DNA of 64,000 nt from NCBI GenBank assembly GCA_964019135.1, contig OZ025257.1:20549971-20613970 (forward strand), written 5' to 3'. The translations under genes were made by a program, and so were the position numbers. How positions within the stretch are numbered: position 1 is the first letter of the stretch; the number at the start of each line of letters is the position of its first letter. Source of the stretch: Arenicola marina (lineage: Eukaryota > Annelida > Polychaeta > Arenicolidae). Shown in pieces: positions 55,461 through 64,000 of this stretch. The notes beneath the pieces are model-generated. The model saw nothing but the letters and a program-made list of their open reading frames with translations. It ran no database searches and was not told where the DNA came from.

Positions 55461-56866
55461 TACACCGTTCCACACGCTTGAATCCCGTTTCGTGTCCGAG
55501 CATGAAATTGACAATCATAGCTGATGTACAAATGATGTAGTCAATTACATCCCGCTTTGTTTATCGGACATAACGCACGTGGAAGACCGTTTTTCCGCCC
55601 GAGTGGTGCCCTGGTTCGCCTGTGTGTGCTAACGCGTCTCACTGCAAGACGCCCGCGTTAGTCCAAATTAAGTTCGCCCAGTTCCACTCACTGCAGGGCA
55701 CCCCGGTTAGCACAAATCAACCTCGGCTATGGGAGAGTAAGTAACCGGCTCTGCGTTGACTAACTTTTTGTTCCGGCGTTCGATTTCTGACATATTTACA
55801 TGTAAGATTAGCTTTCGCTCAGAGATTTGTTACCTCTAATAGCGTAGATAGCAAACACGTAGATGGCTTTTACACCCAGGGCACAGAGAACCGACCAACT
55901 GAGGTGGATAAAGTGGGGGGGGGGGGGGGGGGGGGTTACCATTATCATTTATTTGTGAGATCGGGATCATTTTTGAGACCATTTTGGCCAACATATGCCA
56001 ATTTCCGCCCATTGTGTCATTTATTTATGGCCCCCCACTCCCTTTCACAAAGCCTTGTTTTAGGCCTATCCCGCTTGTGTCTGGTAGACATGTGTCATCA
56101 CCCCATTGGGTTGTGCGATACCGTCAGATGAATCCGGATATGGATATCATTTCCGTTTTTGGATGAGTAACTGACTGATGTGGCCTGATAAACATTTAGT
56201 GACGTCTCAACGGGAGTCGTTCCTTTCCGTGAGGTATTAAAACAATTTAGTGTTCACGACTCATAGTAATTGTTGATTTTTCAATCAATTAATCAATTAA
56301 TTTTAATTAAGTTAATCATCTTTGCACTTGGTAACTGTAATGAAAGTACCCGGATATACAGGGGATGGTACTAAAGTACACACCAATCGACCAGCGAACC
56401 GCGAGAGGCCTAGCCTAGAAGGTCTGACATTACGCAAGGGTGATGAGGGGTCGTGGGACATTCAGTGTGAGCCAGCCCCCCCCCCCCCACCATCCCCCTA
56501 CGCACTTTTTTGTTTACAGTTACATCCCAACCTTGAATGTGTATATTATTTCGCACCCATTGATCTTGTCGCAAACCGAGCCTCCCAAACACTCCCCCAC
56601 CCCACCTCAGACCCCTCATGAGAACCATATTCCTACAGTTGTCGCGCTCACCCTACGCAACCTCTCCCCCACCCGCTCCATCCTACAGCCGGTATGTGTC
56701 ACGCCGGATGCCCGAGTCACGTGACCGGCACGTGGGACCCGAGTCAGTCGTGCCCTCACTCTGCCAGCAGAGGGAGCTCCTTCCTCACATCACCTCTGAC
56801 CCATGTAACCGCCAACCTCACAGTTGACCTGAACGATGCTGGGGTCACCAAAATCGTTTTAGAGGG
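55461..56866. other. Intergenic; includes a 21-nt poly-G run
   Basis: A diverged two-copy repeat (CTCACTGCARGRC..GTTAG.CCAAAT) is seen at 55,635-55,720, G21 at 55,915-55,935 and a C run near 56,477-56,490. No gene was recognised. Confidence 0.45.
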
Positions 56867-56904
56867 TTGTTTAAGTTGAATTTTGTATTTTGTATTTTCG
56901 ATGC

Positions 56905-57136
56905 AGAAATTAGAAAAGAAATTAGAAAATTAGAAGACAAATATAGACATTCCGTTGTCGGACGACCACCATGGAAGAGTTACGCGAGAAACATATTTCA
57001 AAATAACAAGGGGTCAAATTTCAAAGCACTTCACGCCTTTGGCCTCAATCGAACTCGAAAACATAGTTCGAAAGAACTTGATTTAGATAATCAAAATCGA
57101 ATGAATACGTCTGATACGGTACCAGTAGCCAAGTAA
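56905..57136 (+). CDS. Possible terminal exon or remnant, unknown
   Basis: After a possible splice acceptor (ATGCAG at 56,901-56,906) an open frame runs to a TAA at 57,134-57,136. It reads EIRKEIRKLEDKYRHSV, then GRPPWKSYARN and a polar, lysine/asparagine-rich end. It has a more protein-like composition than the repeat-driven frames elsewhere, but no domain is recognised, no upstream exons were found and no poly(A) signal was identified. It could equally be chance. Confidence 0.2.
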
Positions 57137-58494
57137 TGCGTAACTGCAACTATATCTTCCATTAGATTCATTTAAATTTTCACGTATGATGGATAACCCT
57201 GATTAAACTTGACGTTGGGCAGAGGGGCAGTGATGTCTTTTGACCAGGTCTGCCAGGCGTTCTGACGTCAAATGATGAGAGAACACGGAACCAGCCATTC
57301 CCCACAATATACCAGCTTGAGGCCGGGCACAGGCCAGGCTGTATTCTAAAGGTTGTACGCGGGAACACCGTCGCGCCACCTAGTGAGTACTATTGATATG
57401 TGACCATTTCTCAACCTTGCGAGCATTTTTCTAGATATCTCAATCTTTTGATCCAATGTACACAACAGCAAATAATATAATATAGAAATATCAGAACCTT
57501 TGGCCAATTGTTTTCATGGTCATTTTATGGATACATAAAACGTTAATAAGTGTATCCAATGTCGCGACTGTTTTTACGATCCAAGATGCATAGTAGGCCT
57601 ACCCACAGACCTGGGGTCAGTTGATGTCATCATTTGTGAAGAGCTAAAACAGGGTATCCATTCCTGTCAAGGATGTTTGCTATTACTGATTGGTCTGGGT
57701 GTGTTTTTGTGCTTCTGATTGACATGCCGCTGCGGCTGACCTTGCAAGACGTTCGGCACTAGCCCGAATGCGCTACCTACTAGGTACTAGTTTTGTTACT
57801 GCGTTGTAAGGGTCATAACTTTCATCTGTTACTGGATATGTCAACGAAAAATGTGGTATTATTTCTTCATAACGAAAATATGATACACTTTTTATCTCGT
57901 TGAAAAAAAACCTAATATAACAAGTTAAGGCCACATATCTTTTATGGTTTTTTTTTATGGTTTGTATGATCTCGTTTTTCAAGGTGCTATGTGCGATACC
58001 AGTGAGGTATCTACATTGTTGTTGTACCAAGCGACGGAGGAATTCTTACTCCAATACATCTACTCCAAGTGGCGAGTACGAGTCACTCCGTCAGCTAGCG
58101 GATGCCAGCTACAAGGACCTTCCTTAACCGCTTGAATTATCGCCCAATGATAACGCCACGTGTAGGACTATAATACAAATTTTTAACCGCTACCTACCCC
58201 CGTAGCAACGTGATTTTGCAGACAGCCTGCAGTCAGTGAATGGAAGAGTGAGGGCGTCATATGTCAGGTGATGCTAGGGGTCAGAAATGCATTAGGACTA
58301 CGGTGACTTGACACAGTGTCACTTACCTAGACAATGGCTAGGTTTGGAGGTGTGGGGGTGGCCATGTGGTGCCGACTGAGGGGGCGGGGGGGGGGGGGCG
58401 GGGTCATTGTAGGCCTACCATAAGATAATGTGGTTTTAATGGTCAGTACAGTGGAATGAGTGGACAATGTTGAAGTATCCCCCACGATACTTCT
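57137..58494. other. Intergenic, no gene recognised
   Basis: A G-run at about 58,386-58,399. No gene, repeat or RNA gene was identified. Confidence 0.4.
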
Positions 58495-58529
58495 CAAGTC
58501 TCGCTACTGGACCATTCTAGCGAGACTTG
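58495..58529. other. Perfect 12-bp-arm hairpin
   Basis: CAAGTCTCGCTA (58,495-58,506) and TAGCGAGACTTG (58,518-58,529) are perfect complements around an 11-base loop. It lies about 290 bp upstream of the small membrane-protein gene. No function can be assigned. Confidence 0.5.
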
Positions 58530-58819
58530 GTGTGTGTAAAAACACACGAATCGTTTCCTGGCGAGAGGAGGCACTATAATACGAATCATATTCGTGGTTA
58601 AATAGAACATACATATGATATTAAAATCACATTACTCGGATTATACATTGTGATTCCCGGATTAGACAAACGGAAAAAAAACTGACGAAAAAAGTAAACA
58701 CACGGAATCATATGCCTATATAACTCACCTGAGTCATATAATAGTTCATAGAGGGTTTTACGTCGTTCACCGATCGCCAAGGCCTCAGAAAGCCCAAGGA
58801 GGCAGCGGCGCTAGCAGAC

Positions 58820-59056
58820 ATGGGCAGCGGCAGAGGAGGCTGCATCAGCCTGTGTTGGGCTGTCCTCTGGTTCCTGGCGCTCGTCTTCGTTGGGTACCCG
58901 GTCAGCTTCCTGACGTCATGGCTCTACGTCATCCTGCAGCCCTGCGCCGCCTGTTCGGAACGCATGCAGGACTTCTGCGAGTTCCTGGCGCGGATTGTGA
59001 AGATGCCGCTGGGCTTCACGCAGAATATGATCCAGATGAAGCCATGCGGCTCGTGA
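58820..59056 (+). CDS. Small membrane protein, 78 residues
   Basis: The start ATG sits in a good context (GCAGACATGG). Residues 9-39 form a long aromatic-rich hydrophobic segment (ISLCWAVLWFLALVFVGYPV onward) with a central GYP, enough for one long or two short helices. An amphipathic, cysteine-containing C-terminal half follows (CAACSERMQDFCEFLARIVK, then MPLGFTQNMIQMKP). The composition, GC-rich third positions and a consensus AATAAA 250 bases downstream support a real gene. Whether this is the whole coding sequence or a last exon is unclear: a weak acceptor (CCTCAG) lies at about 58,783-58,788. The family could not be named and the role is unknown. The stop TGA is the first part of a TGACGTCA in a tandem repeat. 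Confidence 0.6.
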   Translation: MGSGRGGCISLCWAVLWFLALVFVGYPVSFLTSWLYVILQPCAACSERMQDFCEFLARIVKMPLGFTQNMIQMKPCGS

Positions 59057-59150
59057 CGTCACCATGCGGCTCGTGACATGCGGCTCTTGACGTCACCATG
59101 TGGCTCGTGACGTCACCATGCGGTTCATGACGTCACCATGCGGCTGATTG
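59045..59150. repeat. 20-bp tandem repeat containing four CRE octamers
   Basis: GCGGCTCGTGACGTCACCAT (20 bp) is repeated about five times. Four units contain an intact TGACGTCA and one is internally deleted (GTGACATGC). It begins within the last codons of the 58,820-59,056 gene and occupies the start of its 3-prime UTR. Confidence 0.88.
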
Positions 59151-59305
59151 ATCCGGGATATGTCAAATCTTAAAGCGTTGCTGAAGCACGTGACGTACAT
59201 TCTCTCTTTTTTTAATTTGTTTTTTTATTGGAAGTCATACTTTTCTTTTTTCTTACGTGACGTCATATAAGGGCGAATGTGATGTCATGTATCGTACCGA
59301 GATGA

Positions 59306-59311
59306 AATAAA
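59306..59311 (+). terminator. AATAAA polyadenylation signal
   Basis: A consensus AATAAA 250 bases after the stop of the small membrane-protein gene. It is the nearest plausible 3-prime end signal. Confidence 0.5.
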
Positions 59312-59524
59312 CAAGAATACCTTGGCACAATCGTCGGGTTGGTTGGCGCGACGGTCTCCAAGGTCGCCCAAGGTGAGGTGTCGGAAGCTAGGTGGGATCC
59401 CGCGAGGGTCTGTCGGAGCTGAAGTCGTATACAAGATGGGCGTCAGGCGAAGGCATACGGCACATTGCATTGGTTGCTTTATCCTGCAATGCAAGCGTGT
59501 CCACGCACAGGATGTCTGGTCAGT

Positions 59525-62500
59525 CATGGTTAGATGTGCTGTAACCGATACTGAGAAGGATTATTTAGGGTTTTTAGTCATGGTTACACGTGCTGTAACC
59601 GATACCGAGAAGGGTTATTTAGTGTTTTTAGTGATGGTTAAATGTGTTGTAACCGATACTAAGAAGGGTTATTTAGTGTTTTTAGTGATGGTTAGATGTG
59701 CTGTAACCGATACTGAGAAGGGTTATTTAGTGTTTTTAGTGATGGTTAAATGTGCTGTAACCAATACTAAGAAGGGTTATTTAGTGTTTTTAGTGATGGT
59801 TAGAGTGCTGTAACCGATACTGAGAAGGGTTATTTAGTGTTTTTATAGTGATGGTTAGACGTGCTGTAACCGATACTGAGAAGGGTTATTTAGTGTTTTT
59901 AGTGATGGTTAGATGTGCTGTAACCGATGCTGAGAAGGGTTATTTAGTGTTTTTAGTGATGGTTAGACGTGCTGTAACCGACACTGAGAAGGGTTATTTA
60001 GTGTTTTTAGTGATGGTTGGATGTGCTGTAACCGATACTGAGAAGGGTTATTTAGTGTTTTTAGTGATGGTTGGATGTGCTGTAACCGATACTGAGAAGG
60101 GTTATTTAGTGTTTTTAGTGATGGTTAGACGTGCTGTAACCGATACTGAGAAAGGTTATTTAGTGTTTTTAGTGATGGTTAGACGTGCTGTAACCGATAC
60201 TGAGAAGGGTTATTTAGTGTTTTTAGTGATGGTTAGACGTGCTGTAACCGATACTGAGAAGGGTTATTTAGTGTTTTTAGTGATCGTTAGACGTGCTGTA
60301 ACCGATACTGAGAAGGATTATTTAGGGTTTTTAGTCATGGTTACACGTGCTGTAACCGATACTGAGAAGGGTTATTTAGTGTTTTTATAGTGATGGTTAG
60401 ACGTGCTGTAACCGATACTGAGAAGGGTTATTTAGTGTTTTTAGTGATGGTTAGATGTGCTGTAACCGATGCTGAGAAGGGTTATTTAGTGTTTTTAGTG
60501 ATGGTTAGACGTGCTGTAACCGATACTGAGAAGGGTTATTTAGTGTTTTTAGTGATGGTTAGACGTGCTGTAACCGATACTGAGGAGGGTTATTTAGTGT
60601 TTTTAGTGATGGTTAGACGTGCTGTAACCGATACTGAGAAGGGTTATTTAGTGTTTTTAGTGGTGGTTAGACGTGCTGTAACCGATACTGAGAAGGGTTA
60701 TTTAGTGTTTTTAGTGATGGTTAGACGTGCTGTAACCGATACTGAGAAGGGTTATTTAGTGTTTTTATAGTGATGGTTAGACGTGCTGTAACCGATACTG
60801 AGAAGGGTTATTTAGTGTTTTTAGTGATGGTTAGATGTGCTGTAACCGATGCTGAGAAGGGTTATTTAGTGTTTTTAGTGATGGTTAGACGTGCTGTAAC
60901 CGACACTGAGAAGGGTTATTTAGTGTTTTTAGTGATGGTTGGATGTGCTGTAACCGATACTGAGAAGGGTTATTTAGTGTTTTTAGTGATGGTTGGATGT
61001 GCTGTAACCGATACTGAGAAGGGTTATTTAGTGTTTTTAGTGATGGTTAGACGTGCTGTAAGCGATACTGAGAAAGGTTATTTAGTGTTTTTAGTGATGG
61101 TTAGACGTGCTGTAACCGATACTGAGAAGGGTTATTTAGTGTTTTTAGTGATGGTTAGACGTGCTGTAACCGATACTGAGAAGGGTTATTTAGTGTTTTT
61201 AGTGATCGTTAGACGTGCTGTAACCGATACTGAGAAGGATTATTTAGGGGTTTTAGTCATGGTTACACGTGCTGTAACCGATACTGAGAAGGGTTATTTA
61301 GTGTTTTTATAGTGATGGTTAGACGTGCTGTAACCGATACTGAGAAGGGTTATTTAGTGTTTTTAGTGATGGTTAGATGTGCTGTAACCGATGCTGAGAA
61401 GGGTTATTTAGTGTTTTTAGTGATGGTTAGACGTGCTGTAACCGATACTGAGAAGGGTTATTTAGTGTTTTTAGTGATGGTTAGACGTGCTGTAACCGAT
61501 ACTGAGGAGGGTTATTTAGTGTTTTTAGTGATGGTTAGACGTGCTGTAACCGATACTGAGAAGGGTTATTTAGTGTTTTTAGTGGTGGTTAGACGTGCTG
61601 TAACCGATACTGAGAAGGGTTATTTAGTGTTTTTAGTGATGGTTAGACGTGCTGTAACCGATACTGAGAAGGGTTATTTAGTATTTTTTAGTGATGGTTA
61701 GACGTGCTGTAACCGATACTGAGAAGGGTTATTTAGTGTTTTTAGTGGTGGTTAGATGTGCTGTAACCGATACTGAGAAGGGTTATTTAGTGTTTTTAGT
61801 GATGGTTAGACGTGCTGTAACCGATACTGAGAAGGGTTATTTAGTGTTTTTAGTGATGGTTAGACGTGCTGTAACCGATACTAAGAAGGGTTATTTAGTG
61901 TTTTTAGTGATGGTTAGACGTGCTGTAACCGATACTGAGAAGGGTTATTTAGTGTTTCTAGTGATGGTTAGACGTGCTGTAACCGATACTGAAGAGGGTT
62001 ATTTAGTGTTTCTAGTGATGGTTAGACGTGCTGTAACCGATACTGAGAAGGGTTATTTAGTGTTTTTAGTGATGGTTAGATGTGCTGTAACCGATACTGA
62101 GAAGGGTTATTTAGTGTTTTTAGTGATGGTTAGACGTGCTGTAACCGATACTGAGAAGGGTTATTTAGTGTTTTTAGTGATGGTTAGACGTGCTGTAACC
62201 GATACTGAGAATGGTTATTTAGTGTTTTTAGTGATGGTTAGACGTGCTGTAACCGATACTGAGAAGGGTTATTTAGTGTTTTTAGTGATGGTTAGACGTG
62301 CTGTAACCGATACTGAGAAGGGTTATTTAGTGTTTTTAGTGATGGTTAGACGTGCTGTAACCGATACTGAGAAGGGTTATTTAGTGTTTCTAGTGATGGT
62401 TAGACGTGCTGTAACCGATACTGAGAAGGGTTATTTAGTGTTTTTAGTGATGGTTAGACGTGGAGCCGATACTGAGAAGAGTTATTTAGCGTTTTTAGTG

Positions 62501-64000
62501 ATGGTTAGACGTGCTGTAACCGATACTGAGGAGGGTTATTTAGTGTTTTTAGTGATGGTTAGATGTGCTGTAACCGATACTGAGAAGGGTTATTTAGTGT
62601 TTTTAGTGATGGTTAGATGTGCTGTAACCGATACTGAGATGGGTTATTTAGTGTTTTTAGTGATGGTTAGACGTGCTGTAACCGATACTGAGTAGGGTTA
62701 TTTAGTGTTTTTAGTGATGGTTAGATGTGCTGTAACCGATACTGAGAAGGGTTATTTAGTGTTTTTAGTGATGGTTAGACGTGCTGTAACCGATACTGAG
62801 AAGGGTTATTTAGTGTTTTAGTGATGGTTAGACGTGCTGTAACCGATACTGAGAAGGGTTATTTAGTGTTTTTAGTGATGGTTAGACGTGCTGTAACCGA
62901 TACTGAGAAGGGTTATTTAGTGTTTCTAGTGATGGTTAGACGTGCTGTAACAGATACTGAGAAGGGTTATTTAGTGTTTTTAGTGATGGTTAGACGTGCT
63001 GTAACCGATACTGAGAAGGGTTATTTAGTGTTTTTAGTGATGGTTAGACGTGCTGTAACCGATACTGAGAAGGGTTATTTAGTGTTTTAGTGATGGTTAG
63101 ACGTGCTGTAACCGATACTGAGAAGGGTTATTTAGTGTTTTTAGTGATGGTTAGACGTGCTGTAACCCGATACTGAGGAGGGTTATTTAGTGTTTCTAGT
63201 GATGGTTAGACGTGCTTTAACCGATACTGAGGAGGGTTATTTAGTGTTTCTAGTGATGGTTAGACGTGCTGTAACCGATACTGAGAAGGGTTATTTAGTG
63301 TTTTTAGTGATGGTTAGATGTGTTGTAACCGATACTGAGAAGGGTTATTTAGTGTTTTTAGTGATGCTTAGACGTGCTGTAACCGATACTGAGAAGGGTT
63401 ATTTAGTGTTTTTAGTGATGGTTAGACGTGCTGTAACCGATACTGAGAAGGGTTATTTAGTGTTTTTAGTGATGGTTAGACGTGTAACCGATACTGAGAA
63501 GGGTTATTTAGTGTTTTTAGTGATGGTTAGACGTGCTGTAGCCGATACTGAGAAGGGTTATTTAGTGTTTCTAGTGATGGTTAGACGTGCTGTAACCGAT
63601 ACTGAGAAGGGTTATTTAGTGTTTTTAGTGATGGTTAGACGTGTAACCGATACTGAGAAGGGTTATTTAGTGTTTTTAGTGATGGTTAGACGTGCTGTAA
63701 CCGATACTGAGGAGGGTTATTTAGTGTTTTTAGTGATGGTTAGACGTGCTGTAACCGATACTGAGGAGGGTTATTTAGTGTTTTAGTGATGGTTAGACGT
63801 GCTGTATCCGATACTGGGAAGGGTTATTCAGTGTTTTTAGTGATGGTTAGACGTGCTGTAACCGATACTGAGAAGGGTTATTTAGTGTTTTTAGTGATGG
63901 TTAGATGTGCTGTAACCGATACTGAGAAGGGTTATTTAGTGTTTTTAGTGATGCTTAGACGTGCTGTAACCGATACTGAGAAGGGTTATTTAGTGTTTTT
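59525..64000. repeat. 54-bp satellite array, about 83 copies, runs off the window
   Basis: The unit is GTGCTGTAACCGATACTGAG followed by AAGGGTTATTTAGTGTTTTT and AGTGATGGTTAGAC (54 bp). It is exactly 18 codons, so plus-strand frames remain open and read as an 18-residue repeat (MVRRAVTDTEKGYLVFLV). Frames are interrupted by 2-bp insertions (TTTTATAGTG at 59,844, 60,386, 60,766 and 61,308), 1-bp losses (62,818; 63,087; 63,783), a CTG loss and a TAG at 62,692-62,694. Substitutions are not biased to silent sites; the commonest is CGT/TGT at a CpG, changing Arg to Cys. A 922-bp higher-order unit (17 monomers plus 4 bases) is present twice, at 59,848-60,769 and 60,770-61,691. There is no promoter, signal peptide or domain: a satellite, not a gene. 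Confidence 0.95.

Noticed and set aside
59322..63786. Series of long plus-strand open frames (up to 334 codons) encoding an 18-residue repeat
   Set aside because: They are produced by a 54-bp satellite whose length is a multiple of three. Interruptions by random indels and a stop, non-silent CpG substitutions and no recognisable start or domain argue against a gene.
59525..64000. CRISPR-like regular array
   Set aside because: Units are head-to-tail without unique spacers, and the context is an animal genome.

Overview
This window looks like non-coding-rich nuclear DNA from an animal, most likely a marine invertebrate. CpG dinucleotides are plentiful (no vertebrate-style depletion). There are two intronless class A GPCR genes, a near-full-length L1/Tx1-type LINE, tRNA-derived SINE copies, many short inverted-repeat DNA elements and a very high density of minisatellites and poly-G/poly-C runs. 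There are no operons, ribosome-binding sites or other bacterial gene organisation. Tx1-like LINEs are known from many aquatic animals, and a lancelet-like genome would fit, but the species cannot be fixed from the sequence alone.

Layout. Bases 1-15,670 hold no convincing gene. They carry degenerate minisatellites (1-660, 1,421-1,760, 4,020-4,510, 6,830-7,340, 13,770-14,260), a SINE (7,424-7,660), an inverted-repeat element (8,459-8,808), a CRE-bearing palindrome (6,014-6,042), a purine-rich tract (12,150-12,430) and microsatellites. Bases 15,673 to about 21,480 are one minus-strand LINE: a 51-nt poly(A) tail (read as poly-T), ORF2 (endonuclease, reverse transcriptase, zinc knuckle) and ORF1. 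Both ORFs are broken by frameshifts, and ORF2 also by an in-frame stop. Bases 21,480-45,000 are a mosaic of dispersed repeats, MITE-like elements and minisatellites. The clearest items are an 89-bp near-perfect hairpin flanked by a perfect 9-bp target duplication (40,508-40,614), a TTAA-flanked 524-bp element (32,512-33,043) and a 21-bp satellite rich in AGACATGTCT (34,725-35,540).

Bases 45,000-54,310 contain the main genic locus: a tandem duplication of two closely related minus-strand receptors (46,897-48,162 and 52,419-53,666) with recognisably homologous upstream flanks. A 24-bp minisatellite has expanded upstream of only one copy. Bases 54,310-58,800 hold a 201-bp foldback element and a few weak candidates. 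A small plus-strand gene for a 78-residue membrane protein (58,820-59,056) has its stop codon inside a CRE-containing tandem repeat and a poly(A) signal at 59,306. From about 59,525 to the window end is an unbroken 54-bp (18-codon) satellite of roughly 83 units with a 922-bp higher-order repeat. Its long open frames are a consequence of the unit length, not genes.

Functionally, the confident host content is three genes (two paralogous receptors and one small membrane protein). Everything else that can be recognised is mobile or tandemly repeated DNA.
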